Assembly (NCBI RefSeq): GCF_021917145.1
Contig: NW_025813938.1
Location: forward strand, 1,992,856-2,056,855
Source: Hypomesus transpacificus
Lineage: Eukaryota; Chordata; Actinopteri; Osmeriformes; Osmeridae
DNA: 64,000 nt
Direction of reading: 5' to 3'
Position numbers and translations under genes: made by a program
The notes under the pieces: generated by a model
What the model saw: the letters and a program-made list of their open reading frames with translations, nothing else
What the model was told of the DNA's origin: nothing
The model's database searches: none
Shown here: positions 58,664-64,000 of the stretch, piece after piece
Layout of the letters: each line of letters begins with the position of its first letter
How positions within the stretch are numbered: position 1 is the first letter of the stretch

Positions 58664-60367
58664 ACGCAGGACAATGTGGCAGTGCTGTTTGCCCGGGATG
58701 ACGAGGAACAGGATAAATAAGTCCTGGTGAGCGCCATCTGTGGGTCTGTGTGACAGTGAGAGGGTAAACTGGGTCACCCCATGCCCTCCAAGCATCGGCT
58801 CGCGTCGTGTCACGCCTGACCAGAACCTCTGTTGCCGCCGACAACAGGAAAACAGGCGCAGTAGCAGCGCACGGCCACAAGGGGGCGTCTCGACTCGTCG
58901 GCTCGGTCGGGAGCGTCCTCGCCGACAGCCGTAACCATGGCAGCGGAGTTTGTGTACAGTGTTAGGGCGGACTAAACTGAAGACACGGTTTTACACGTCC
59001 TCATCGTGTGGATTATGTGTGTGTGTGTGTGTGTTATCGCTCATTTCCTTCGACGTAACCTGAGGAAGCTGTCGACTCATTACCGTCTTCTCTAGACAGG
59101 AAGTGTGTGTGTGTGTGTGCGTGTGCATGCTAAAGCGTCTCAAACTTCTGGACTCCTTCAGGGTGCCACCAGCACACGTCCTTACCCAGAGTCCGCTGTC
59201 TCTTGTCAGCCACAGACAGGTTGAAGACGTCTGGCTGGTTTCCCGTGTCAGACTTGTAGTACGTCTCGATGTCGATGGAGAACTTTTCCACAAAGGGACA
59301 GGTGTATCTGGAGGAGAGGAGACAGAGGAACAGGTTCCCAGACCAAAGTCAACACAGCGCGACGAGTTAAACACATCCGAATGACTCATTCCTCTTTGAT
59401 GCGGTTGTGTGTTACAAGGTGAGCTCTAAACACAGGATTCAGACACTTATCAAGTTTCTCAAAGCACCCCCCCCCCCCTCCTGCAGCACTTCAAAAGGCT
59501 CCGCGCCCATGTGCTGTGCCAGTCGGGTCTGATGCAGAGCAGGTCTCTCTGACAAACATGCCAGCAGACACATCCTGTGTTTGGGTGTCTTCGTACGCCT
59601 TCCAGCGGGCCCCTCACTTTTGGCTCAACTCCATAAGGGTGGTGATGGTGGTGGTGGAGGTGGAGGTAGCCAGATCACAAATAACAACCTGCCGTCTGTT
59701 CTTACTGCGTGGTTGTCCGTGACTACGCTAATCTCGAGCGATGTGGAATTCTCTATTTTTTTGGGTGGGGGGGTCCTTATCTTGTTTTGTCTCCACAATG
59801 GAACAGCGTGTCATTCGATGGGAGATTCGATCGGATCTTTGCCGTGAGTGACGCACCGCTTCTGCCAACGTGTAAAGAACACGCTGTACTTTACAAAGTT
59901 GTAAAGTAAGCTTGAAAGCTGTACATCAGGTGGGTTGGAACAGGGAAACATTCTAGAACATACAGGACAGAACACTGATGTAGGCCCTTGCCTAGTGCAG
60001 CTTGACTCTAAAGCATACAGGCTAGCCATCTACCAAAGGATGAGGACAGTGTGGCCAACCAGGATGTCTGCTTTGCCAGCGATGAGAGTCAGGTTGCAGG
60101 CCTAACCACTGTGGAAGGTGTGGGTGTCACTCTAGCAGGGCCGTTCACCCACCTGGTCCGGGTGTAGGGGTAGGCGTTCCAGGACTCCTCCTCCACCCTG
60201 AGGGCCGCCTTGGGCAGGATGGAGCGGAACCAGCTGGGGATGTGCATGCCGATGTGGTAGACCTTGTGCGTGTACTGGCCCGCGCCCCCGGGACCGTCTC
60301 TGTAGGGCTTGTTCTCCAGGATCTCCACCCCGCTGCCCTCGCCACAACTCTCCTCACGGCTCTTTTT
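35383..60367 (-). CDS. pitpnm2: Membrane-associated phosphatidylinositol transfer protein 2, 5'-partial (25 coding exons seen)
   Basis: PITPNM/Nir proteins move phosphatidylinositol and phosphatidic acid at ER-plasma membrane contacts. Exons: 60367-60153, 59307-59186, 57803-57570, 57323-56982, 55923-55828, 53730-53626, 53479-53415, 52990-52940, 52172-51928, 51724-51535, 48573-48454, 48139-47928, 46187-46012, 45691-45521, 44374-44222 (cassette), 43042-42878, 41612-41304 (cassette), 40507-40359, 38483-38367, 37913-37797, 37629-37481, 37172-37023, 36638-36458, 36185-36057, 35760-35383. Every phase agrees. Domains in order: PITP domain ([16 protein letters not shown] to [18 protein letters not shown]), FFAT motif EFFDAHE across an exon junction, DDHD region ([17 protein letters not shown] to [14 protein letters not shown]), and LNS2 domain ([20 protein letters not shown]). 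LNS2 has SIDGS where lipins have catalytic DxDGT. Text such as [17 protein letters not shown], plus the arl6ip4 neighbour, favours PITPNM2 over PITPNM1. About 26 N-terminal codons lie off the right edge. Confidence 0.93.
35830..35922. mobile_element. Fragment of palindromic nonautonomous DNA transposon
   Basis: GAATCAGGTGTGTTGGAACA, followed by GGGAAACATCTAGAACATG and GAGGACCAGGGTTGAAGACC, matches the right half of the complete element at 41,990-42,192. It lies in the last pitpnm2 intron. Confidence 0.75.
36643..36908. repeat. GAGACCAGGA minisatellite (pitpnm2 intron)
   Basis: About 265 bp of 10-, 15- and 16-bp blocks built from GAGACCAGGA and GGAGA. It begins just after the acceptor of the exon at 36,458-36,638, so the acceptor's pyrimidine tract is part of the repeat (CUCCU in the transcript). 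Confidence 0.92.
37955..38322. repeat. G-rich minisatellite (GGGGGAGAGGNGGCG)n (pitpnm2 intron)
   Basis: About 365 bp of roughly 15-bp units with five-G runs and GAG, ACG or AAG variants, filling most of a 450-bp intron. Open frames through it are proline- or glycine/arginine-rich artefacts on either strand. Confidence 0.95.
38638..40298 (+). mobile_element. Complete Tc1/mariner transposon in a pitpnm2 intron
   Basis: A 1,661-bp element bounded by TA dinucleotides at 38,636-38,637 and 40,299-40,300, the Tc1 target duplication. The ends carry inverted repeats of about 215 bp starting CAGTGCCCTCCAAAAGTATT that match closely, including internal blocks such as CAGCTTTTATTTCCAGG. The transposase frame between them is open. 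It is inserted antisense to pitpnm2. Confidence 0.96.
39007..40044 (+). CDS. Tc1-family DD34E transposase, apparently intact (345 aa)
   Basis: Cut-and-paste transposase of the IS630-Tc1-mariner superfamily. The N-terminal half has paired helix-turn-helix features ([40 protein letters not shown]) and the linker [11 protein letters not shown]. The catalytic triad is visible: the first Asp in TDETKINFY, the second in [11 protein letters not shown], and Glu in PDLNPIEH, with 34 residues between the last two (DD34E). The length is typical and there is no stop or frameshift. A further in-frame ATG lies at 38,971. I chose [12 protein letters not shown] because it matches where family members begin. 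Confidence 0.95.
   Translation: MKTRALSLGEKQAIVSLREDGKSIRAIAETLAIASTTIWNVLKKKKTTGVLSNRRRTGRPRKTSAVDDRNTVRAVKKDPKTTVSEISNNLQMAGVKVSLSTVCRRLHEQKYKGYTRRCKPLISKKNRKARLEFAKKYRDEPQKFWDKVLWTDETKINFYQSDRKAKVWRKKGTAHDPKHTSSSVKHGGGNVMAWACMASSGTGSLIFIEDVTHDGSSKMNSEVYRNILSANLRKDATKLIGRAFIMQQDNDPKHTAKTTKEFIRGKKWKVLDWPSQSPDLNPIEHAFYLLKRRLKGGTPQNKQQLKEAAVKAWESIKKEECKSLVTSMGHRLAAVIESKGFATKY
41304..41612 (-). other. pitpnm2: Candidate cassette exon of pitpnm2 (103 codons)
   Basis: Minus strand: acceptor TTTGTTTCCCGTAG|CACAAACG and donor GACGAAG|GTACTT. The exon starts and ends in the same phase, so it can be skipped or included without a frame change. It encodes a Ser/Pro-rich stretch ([19 protein letters not shown], then [16 protein letters not shown]) ending with an acidic segment ([12 protein letters not shown]). 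Skipping it joins NIAN-type codons directly to [12 protein letters not shown], the form known in mammals. Confidence 0.6.
41990..42192. mobile_element. Palindromic nonautonomous DNA transposon (hAT-like)
   Basis: The 203-bp element begins CAGTGGTTCTCAACCCTGGT and ends with its near inverse, and its interior is also largely palindromic. The flanks GTTTAGCA and GTTTAGTG are an imperfect 8-bp duplication, the size expected for hAT elements. It has no coding capacity. Partial relatives occur at 35,830-35,922 and about 59,926-59,970. Confidence 0.75.
42650..42860. repeat. GA-rich tract (pitpnm2 intron)
   Basis: Purine-rich GAGAGAGGGAGGGAGG blocks end just before the donor of the exon at 42,878-43,042, so the start of that intron is CU-rich in the transcript. 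Confidence 0.85.
43891..43940. repeat. Homopolymer of 50 G
   Basis: Fifty consecutive G on the plus strand (C in the pitpnm2 transcript). The length may be inexact in the assembly. Confidence 0.85.
44222..44374 (-). other. pitpnm2: Candidate cassette exon of pitpnm2 (51 codons)
   Basis: Minus strand: acceptor CTCTCTGTAG|TGGAGACAG and donor CTGGAGT|GTGTGTACAG. Its 153 bp is a multiple of three and both ends are in phase 1, so inclusion gives [13 protein letters not shown] through NLES before DVVQSHGG, while skipping gives [11 protein letters not shown]. Both readings are in frame. The peptide contains [21 protein letters not shown] recall a comparable segment in other fish Nir proteins, but this was not checked. 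Confidence 0.65.
45325..45512. repeat. (TG)n block with TGTTTTGTGAAGCTG units
   Basis: TG microsatellite stretches interleaved with three copies of a longer unit. It ends a few bases before the donor of the pitpnm2 exon at 45,521-45,691. Confidence 0.85.
45778..45985. repeat. 29-bp tandem repeat, about 7 units
   Basis: Units contain CATATTATAACC(A/G)TGACGACG and alternate between CATGGTCTCA and CGGGGTCTCA endings. It lies in the intron between two DDHD-coding exons. Confidence 0.9.
46311..47793 (-). mobile_element. 5'-truncated non-LTR retrotransposon (LINE) with perfect target duplication
   Basis: The 1,483-bp insertion is flanked by the identical 13-bp AGTTTCTAAAGGT at 46,298-46,310 and 47,794-47,806. 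It lies in a pitpnm2 intron in the same sense as the gene. The 3' end (left) finishes GGACAAGCGGCAGATGACGA with a short GAC repeat tail, like the simple-repeat tails of fish Rex1/RTE-like elements. The 5' end carries a run of more than 20 A instead of the endonuclease part. Confidence 0.9.
46319..47728 (-). CDS. Reverse transcriptase fragment of a LINE (469 codons open)
   Basis: The frame covers the reverse transcriptase core: [33 protein letters not shown] (motif A Asp), [12 protein letters not shown] and [12 protein letters not shown] (FADD catalytic site). It then runs through the thumb and a C-terminal part with [20 protein letters not shown] and [20 protein letters not shown]. It is uninterrupted to the stop, so the insertion is young, but the endonuclease domain and true start are missing. 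The first Met is internal to the family protein. I lean towards a Rex1/Babar-like clade without being able to prove it. Confidence 0.85.
   Translation of the reverse strand: MTRLCNIAWTSGTVPLDWQTGVVVPLFKKGDRRVCSNFRGITLLSLPGKVYSGVLERRVRRIVEPRIQEEQCGFRPGRGTVDQLYTLRGVLEGTWEFAQPVYTCFVDLEKAFDRVPRGLMWGVLREYGVPDFRIGAVRSLYDRCQSLVRIAGSKSNLFPVRVGLRQGCPMSPILFITYMDRISRRSQGVEGVRFGDLRIGSLLFADDVVLLASSGRDLQLSLERFATECEAAGMRISTSKSEAMVIDRKRVECHLRVGEEILNQAEEFKYLGVLFTSEGRMEREVDRRIGAASAVMRALHRSVVVKKELSRKAKLSIYQSIYVPTLTYGHELWVVTERTRSRIQAAEMSFLRRVSGLSLRDRVRSSIIREGLRVEPLLLRVERSQLRWLGHLIRMPPGRLPGEVFRARPTGKRPRGRPRTRWRDYVSQLAWERLGVPQEELAEVAGGREVWASLLRSLPPRPDPRTSGR
48195..48450. repeat. GGTGTAAGAGGGGGGTAG minisatellite (pitpnm2 intron)
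   Basis: About eight units of roughly 32 bp with GTAGCTGAGGGTGAGAGGGG cores, directly next to the donor of the exon at 48,454-48,573. Confidence 0.9.
48574..48640. repeat. GGGGGCA heptamer array
   Basis: About nine GGGGCAG units abut the acceptor of the exon at 48,454-48,573, so in the transcript the acceptor pyrimidine tract is CUGCCCC repeats. Confidence 0.9.
48780..50175 (+). other. Non-repetitive intron block with LTR-like layout (unresolved)
   Basis: No protein-coding potential is seen. TATAAA at 49,418-49,423 and AATAAA at 49,919-49,924 lie about 500 bp apart in the same strand, which resembles the U3-R layout of a solo LTR. I could not find TG...CA ends with a clean target duplication, so this remains a guess. 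Confidence 0.3.
50185..51481. repeat. 26-bp minisatellite, about 50 near-identical copies (pitpnm2 intron)
   Basis: The unit begins CACAGCCTCCAAACACAGTC and is 26 bp long. It repeats without visible change for 1,297 bp, about 49.9 units. Because 26 is not a multiple of three and no stop is formed on the minus strand, all three minus frames stay open for 450-530 codons with a 26-residue peptide period. These frames are artefacts. The array ends 54 bp from the exon at 51,535-51,724. Confidence 0.98.
52174..52258. repeat. (GGGA)n tract
   Basis: Purine repeat of GAGGGAGG blocks starting two bases beyond the first base of the exon at 51,928-52,172, so the 3' splice site's pyrimidine tract is this CUCC repeat. 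Confidence 0.9.
53517..53608. repeat. (CA)46 microsatellite
   Basis: Ninety-two uninterrupted bases of CA on the plus strand, hence (UG)46 in the pitpnm2 transcript. It starts about 17 nt after the donor of the exon at 53,626-53,730. Confidence 0.97.
55828..55923 (-). other. pitpnm2: pitpnm2 exon carrying most of the FFAT motif
   Basis: This exon encodes [20 protein letters not shown] and FDAH plus one base. The next exon (53,730-53,626) supplies the rest of the Glu codon, giving EFFDAHE, the VAP-binding FFAT motif preceded by an acidic/serine tract. It is listed separately because the motif is only complete after splicing. Confidence 0.9.
56808..56950. repeat. 16-bp tandem repeat GAGGCAGAGTCAGAGC
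   Basis: About seven clean 16-bp units followed by degenerate ones, ending 30 bp from the donor of the exon at 56,982-57,323. Confidence 0.93.
57365..57545. repeat. CACCTCC(A/T)CCC repeat
   Basis: Pyrimidine-rich 12-bp units fill most of the short intron between the exons at 56,982-57,323 and 57,570-57,803. Proline- or glycine-rich open frames through it are artefacts. Confidence 0.92.
57805..58290. repeat. GGGGGACAGGGGGTGAGAGG minisatellite
   Basis: About 485 bp of units of roughly 20 and 36 bp that combine GGTGAGAGGTGAG, long G runs and GACAGGGAAGGACAG. It starts at the acceptor of the exon at 57,570-57,803. Confidence 0.94.
58555..58665. repeat. (TG)n with CG interruptions
   Basis: About 110 bp of alternating pyrimidine/purine, mostly TG with regular CGTG and GCGC steps. 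Confidence 0.93.
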
Positions 60368-60374
60368 CTGTTCG

Positions 60375-60635
60375 GGAGGAGGAGGAGGGTGGAGGAGGAG
60401 GGTGGAGGAGGGAGAGGTGGAGGAGGAGGGTGGAGGAGAAGAAGGAGGGTGGAGGAGGGAGAGGTGGAGGGTGGAGGAGAAGGAGGGTGGAAGAGGGAGA
60501 GGTGGAGGGTGGAGGGTGGAGGAGGGAGAGGTGGAGGAGGAGAAGGAGGGTGGAGGAGGGAGAGGTGGAGGAGGAGGGTGGAGGAGGGAGAGGTGGAGGA
60601 GGAGTAGGAGGGTGGAGAGGTGGTGGTTGAGGAGG
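60375..60635. repeat. GGAGGAGGGAGAGGTGGA minisatellite
   Basis: Purine-rich units with GTGGA steps over about 260 bp, beginning within 10 bp of the acceptor of the most 5' pitpnm2 exon seen. Confidence 0.93.
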
Positions 60636-62235
60636 AGCGTGGAGAGGATGTGGTAAAAAGAAGGGAGAGGAGAAGGGAGAGGCGGTTAAGGAGAATAGGA
60701 GTGGGTGGAGGAGGCGATGGTACAGGAAGAGGTGGAGGAAACAGAACACAAGAGACTTATCAGAAGGTTGTGGAGATAAGAAAAAGTAGGTATGTATCTG
60801 AAAGGCTGTGAAAACCATTGATGGAGGAGAACCTGCTGGTAAACTGGTTGACGGTGGGCCTTTCCACAAAAGGCCACAGCTTTTATCTGAATGACAACAA
60901 GCCCCCCCTCCGCAAGCCACACCTAAACCATATTTATATTTCAGCTATTTTCCACACTGAGAGCTGCCTCGCCCAGAACAAGGAAGCGTGCTCACTGGTA
61001 ATGTGTTGCCAGGCAAACAGACTGACGGCTACCCAGGTAAAGTCCATCAAATGTGCTGAGGACAGTAAACGTGACGAGCAAAGGTCAGAGGTAACGACCA
61101 TAACCTCGGCAATTGCACTGTGACGTGTTTGAAGAGAGGAATCTTTATCACTGTGTCTATGCATTTTGCTGAGATAACATCTTCTTCTTCTCTTGAAAAC
61201 AGGCTGCGGTACTTATCTAAACTGTCAAGAGATAGCGTTGTTAACGGTGATCAGTTTGCAGGAAGGTGGGGCAGGTGTCTCCAGGGCAGGCTGGAGAGCG
61301 GCGGAGGAGGCCAGGTGGGGAACCAGGGAGGGGGGGGAGGGGAGCAGACCAGCCCTCTGGAGCTCGTTACCTCCGACAGGTCCTTCATTAGCCTCCCGCC
61401 CAGCTCTCAACAGCCTGCCTCAGCTCCACAGACACAGGCCAGATGCTGCAGCACAAACACACACACACACAACTTCCTACTGTACAAGGGCACACATACC
61501 TACTGTTTACACACATACAAAACGACTGTGTACTCACACAGTGTCCTACTGTATACACACACACGCAACATTTCAGCGTGTGAATGGAAAGGCTCACCAA
61601 ACACACTTTGTGATCCTGCTGATCCTGCCCGGGGCCTGTGTGCTGCTGGCTGTAGCCATCCCAGCCCTCCTGTCCTGACGGGGGAGCTAGAGATCCCAGC
61701 AGTTCACCACAACACCCCAGGAAGGAGCAGGGGAGGAGGAGGGAGGAAGTGACCCGGGGCCATGATACCAGCTGAGCGAGACTCAGGCCACATGAGCCCC
61801 TGCAGGCAGCCAACCCTGAGCAACAACATGCTGTACATCAACGGCTCGGCCACGCCCCACAAGCACTGTGTGTCCTTATGTGTGGGTGTGTGTGTGTGTG
61901 TGTGTAGACAGAGTTTCTTTATTCCAGCTAGGAGGAAGTGGCCTTCCAGGCTTATCTCACAACGGGCTCACTGTAGCGACATGAAGGTAGTCATATCCTG
62001 AGCTGGTCGGCATACCATGACCTCACTACGTCCTGAGTTAGCAGAGGACGAGAGAGAGGACGAGAGAGAGAGAGACAGGAGAGAGAGAGAGAAGAGTGAC
62101 AGAAGAAGGAGAGAGAGAACAAATAAAGAGAAAAGTACAGAGGGAGTGAAAACAATCCTTCACGTCACTTAACTGCCTGTAGTTACAACGTCTTGGCTAA
62201 TCCTACAGACATGCTAACAAGCTCCTATTCAACCA

Positions 62236-62436
62236 TCTGTTAGCGAGGCAGCTTGATGGCAGCCCTGGTTAGAGAGGCAGCTAGACGGCAGCCCTGGTTA
62301 GAGAGGCAGCTTGACGGCAGCCCTGGTTAGAGAGGCAGCTTGACGGCAGCCCTGGTTAGAGAGGCAGCTTGACGGCAGCCCTGGTTAGCGAGGCAGCTTG
62401 ACGGCAGCCCTGGTTAGAGAGGCAGCTTGACGCTTG
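62236..62436. repeat. 29-bp tandem repeat, about 7 units
   Basis: Units contain GAGAGGCAGCTTGACGGCAG followed by CCCTGGTTA and differ at only one or two positions. Confidence 0.93.
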
Positions 62437-62583
62437 TGCTTGGAAGCGTTCCTCCATGCTGGGCTCCTCAAACGGACCCCGGAAGAAAGCTTCATGCCTA
62501 CACTGACGATGAGTCAACAGGGCCCCTGTACACTCTGGTTGCCCTGGCAACGTGGCATAAGGAGGAGAGATGGTCTCTGCTCT

Positions 62584-62745
62584 GTCGCCCCTCCCTCTCT
62601 CTCTCCCTCTCTCTTTCTCTCCCTCTCTCTGTCCCTCTCTCTTTCTCTCCCTCTCTCCTCTCCCCTCTCTACAGGTTTGTCTCCCTCTCATCTCTCCCTT
62701 CTTCCCCCACCAGTGTCTCTCTCTCTCTCTCTCTGTGTGTTTTCT
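62584..62745. repeat. (CT)n microsatellite
   Basis: Pyrimidine repeat of CTCTCT with CCCT and TTT interruptions, about 160 bp. Confidence 0.92.
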
Positions 62746-64000
62746 AGTCTCTCTCCTCAATCTCCTGTTTCTCCTTCCTCAGCTCTTCCGTCACTCCGCC
62801 TCTCTCGAAAAGAAAAAACTTGATTCCCGGCTCGACGGTGATGTCACGGTTTCCGTGGAAACGGAAACCTCGCCGTAGCGAGCAACAGGAGAGAGCGAGA
62901 GAGGCCGAGGTCAGGGGAGAGGCAACTACAGGTTACTGACGGAGAAGTTCAACGGTTGTTCCAACCGTCTGCCTCTTTTCCTGCCGTTAGCACGGTCAGC
63001 CGAGCATCCTTTTACTCCCCAACCGTTTATTCAATATTCAATTCATCCGTCTAGAGAGTTCTAGCACGGCGCTACACGTTAAGTAAACAGCCCAAGCTGT
63101 AGTTCACAAAGAACGATCCCAACAAACATCACTTTTAAAAGCTAGTTTACATTCAATGCTTCATGGTGTAAGATAGCTCTGTCTAAGTTACCTGGCATTA
63201 TACTCGTGGCAATGCTAAAACCACATTAGTGTTAGGCTACTTTTTAGCCTTCTCATGAGTACATTCTGAAGCCACACTAAAGCGTTTGGTCGCATAGTTT
63301 TTGTCTATTGGAAAATATGACATTGAAATATTAGAATCACATATTTGTGACGCCGCTCCCTAAAAGGTTAACCCGTGTTCAGGACCATGCGGCTGTGCAG
63401 GATTAGATGCCTGAGTGTCCACCAGAGGATGAACCAAAGTCCAACACAGGAGTCGGCTATGAACACCCAGAACTGGCGCTCATTCAGAGTGCTCCGGTGC
63501 TGCAACATCATGGATCGCAACCATAATCTCTTCAGATTATTTCTATCGAACCATACAGTGGAAAACACGAGCAATATTGCTCAAACTAATCTGGTAAGGT
63601 AACTGCCTGACCAGCAGTGTTGTTTACGAGTAGGGAAGAATGTTCTGAGGTCAGCCGTTTAAATCCTGTTACTGAGCCGCAAGAATGATAATTTGATTTT
63701 TGCCACATCTGGAACCTCCCTCCCTCCCCTCCCTCCCCCCCTCTCCATTACCACACCCAGTCATGGGAGAGGAGAAGCAGAGGTAAAGCAGATAATCCAT
63801 CTGCACACAGATGCTTTTGTTCCTGCAACGCCAGCGTTGTTCTTCCCAGTGACCAATCACAGCAGAGCACTTAGTGACCCGGTTGTGTCAGTTATGTCGG
63901 TTGGGGACAAGAAAAAAAAATACTCAGCCTCAGAAAATAATCTGTCTTCCTATAGCAGATCCTGCATCTTTGCTTCTCAGCGGAGGTCTGGGATTTCACT

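Larger units (their letters stand above)
60368..64000. other. pitpnm2 intron and/or upstream region, no exon found
   Basis: The missing first coding exon (about 26 codons before KKSREE) was looked for on the minus strand and not found. It must lie beyond 64,000, making this stretch intronic. It contains GA and CT microsatellites, a 29-bp repeat and one unexplained open frame at 63,368-63,574 (minus). Confidence 0.6.

Noticed and set aside
35383..60367. Assignment to PITPNM1
   Set aside because: Segments such as [29 protein letters not shown] and the C-terminal [12 protein letters not shown] resemble PITPNM2 more, and arl6ip4 next door fits the PITPNM2 locus.

Overview
The window is nuclear DNA of a ray-finned (teleost) fish. 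The support is spliced vertebrate genes with GT-AG introns, an intact Tc1/mariner element, a 5'-truncated fish-type LINE, four copies of a tRNA-derived SINE, and very many micro- and minisatellites. All gene models below were built by hand from splice sites, reading phase and recalled family sequence. No search was run.

Layout. 1-14,800: no coding gene is supported. This stretch holds repeat arrays, one SINE and, near 14,080-14,650, a possible promoter and first exon facing left. 14,834-20,170 (minus): trafd1, a TRAF-type zinc-finger regulator of innate signalling, 9 coding exons, 553 aa. 20,562-25,522 (minus): mob1a, a Hippo-pathway kinase activator, 6 exons, 216 aa. 26,283-29,863 (plus): mthfd2, the mitochondrial folate dehydrogenase/cyclohydrolase, 8 exons, 338 aa, head-to-head with mob1a across a 760-bp promoter. 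30,966-32,383 (plus): arl6ip4, an SR-like splicing-associated protein, 5 exons, 244 aa. 35,383-60,367 (minus): 25 coding exons of pitpnm2 (Nir2/Nir3-type phosphatidylinositol transfer protein). Its first coding exon lies beyond the right edge. 60,368-64,000 is pitpnm2 intron and/or upstream sequence.

The gene order joins neighbours that in human lie on 2p13 (MOB1A-MTHFD2) with genes from 12q24 (ARL6IP4-PITPNM2, TRAFD1). The genes do not form one pathway. The nearest to functional units are the bidirectional mob1a/mthfd2 promoter and the convergent arl6ip4/pitpnm2 pair.

No new multi-gene system was found. The most unusual signals are: a near-perfect 26-bp minisatellite of about 50 copies in a pitpnm2 intron; two frame-preserving cassette exons inside the pitpnm2 DDHD region; a 46-unit UG tract (transcript sense) just behind the splice donor of the exon completing the FFAT motif; three copies of a mob1a splice-acceptor/exon fragment; a ten-fold CCAAT-box-bearing repeat overlapping a trafd1 splice donor; and an apparently intact Tc1 transposon.
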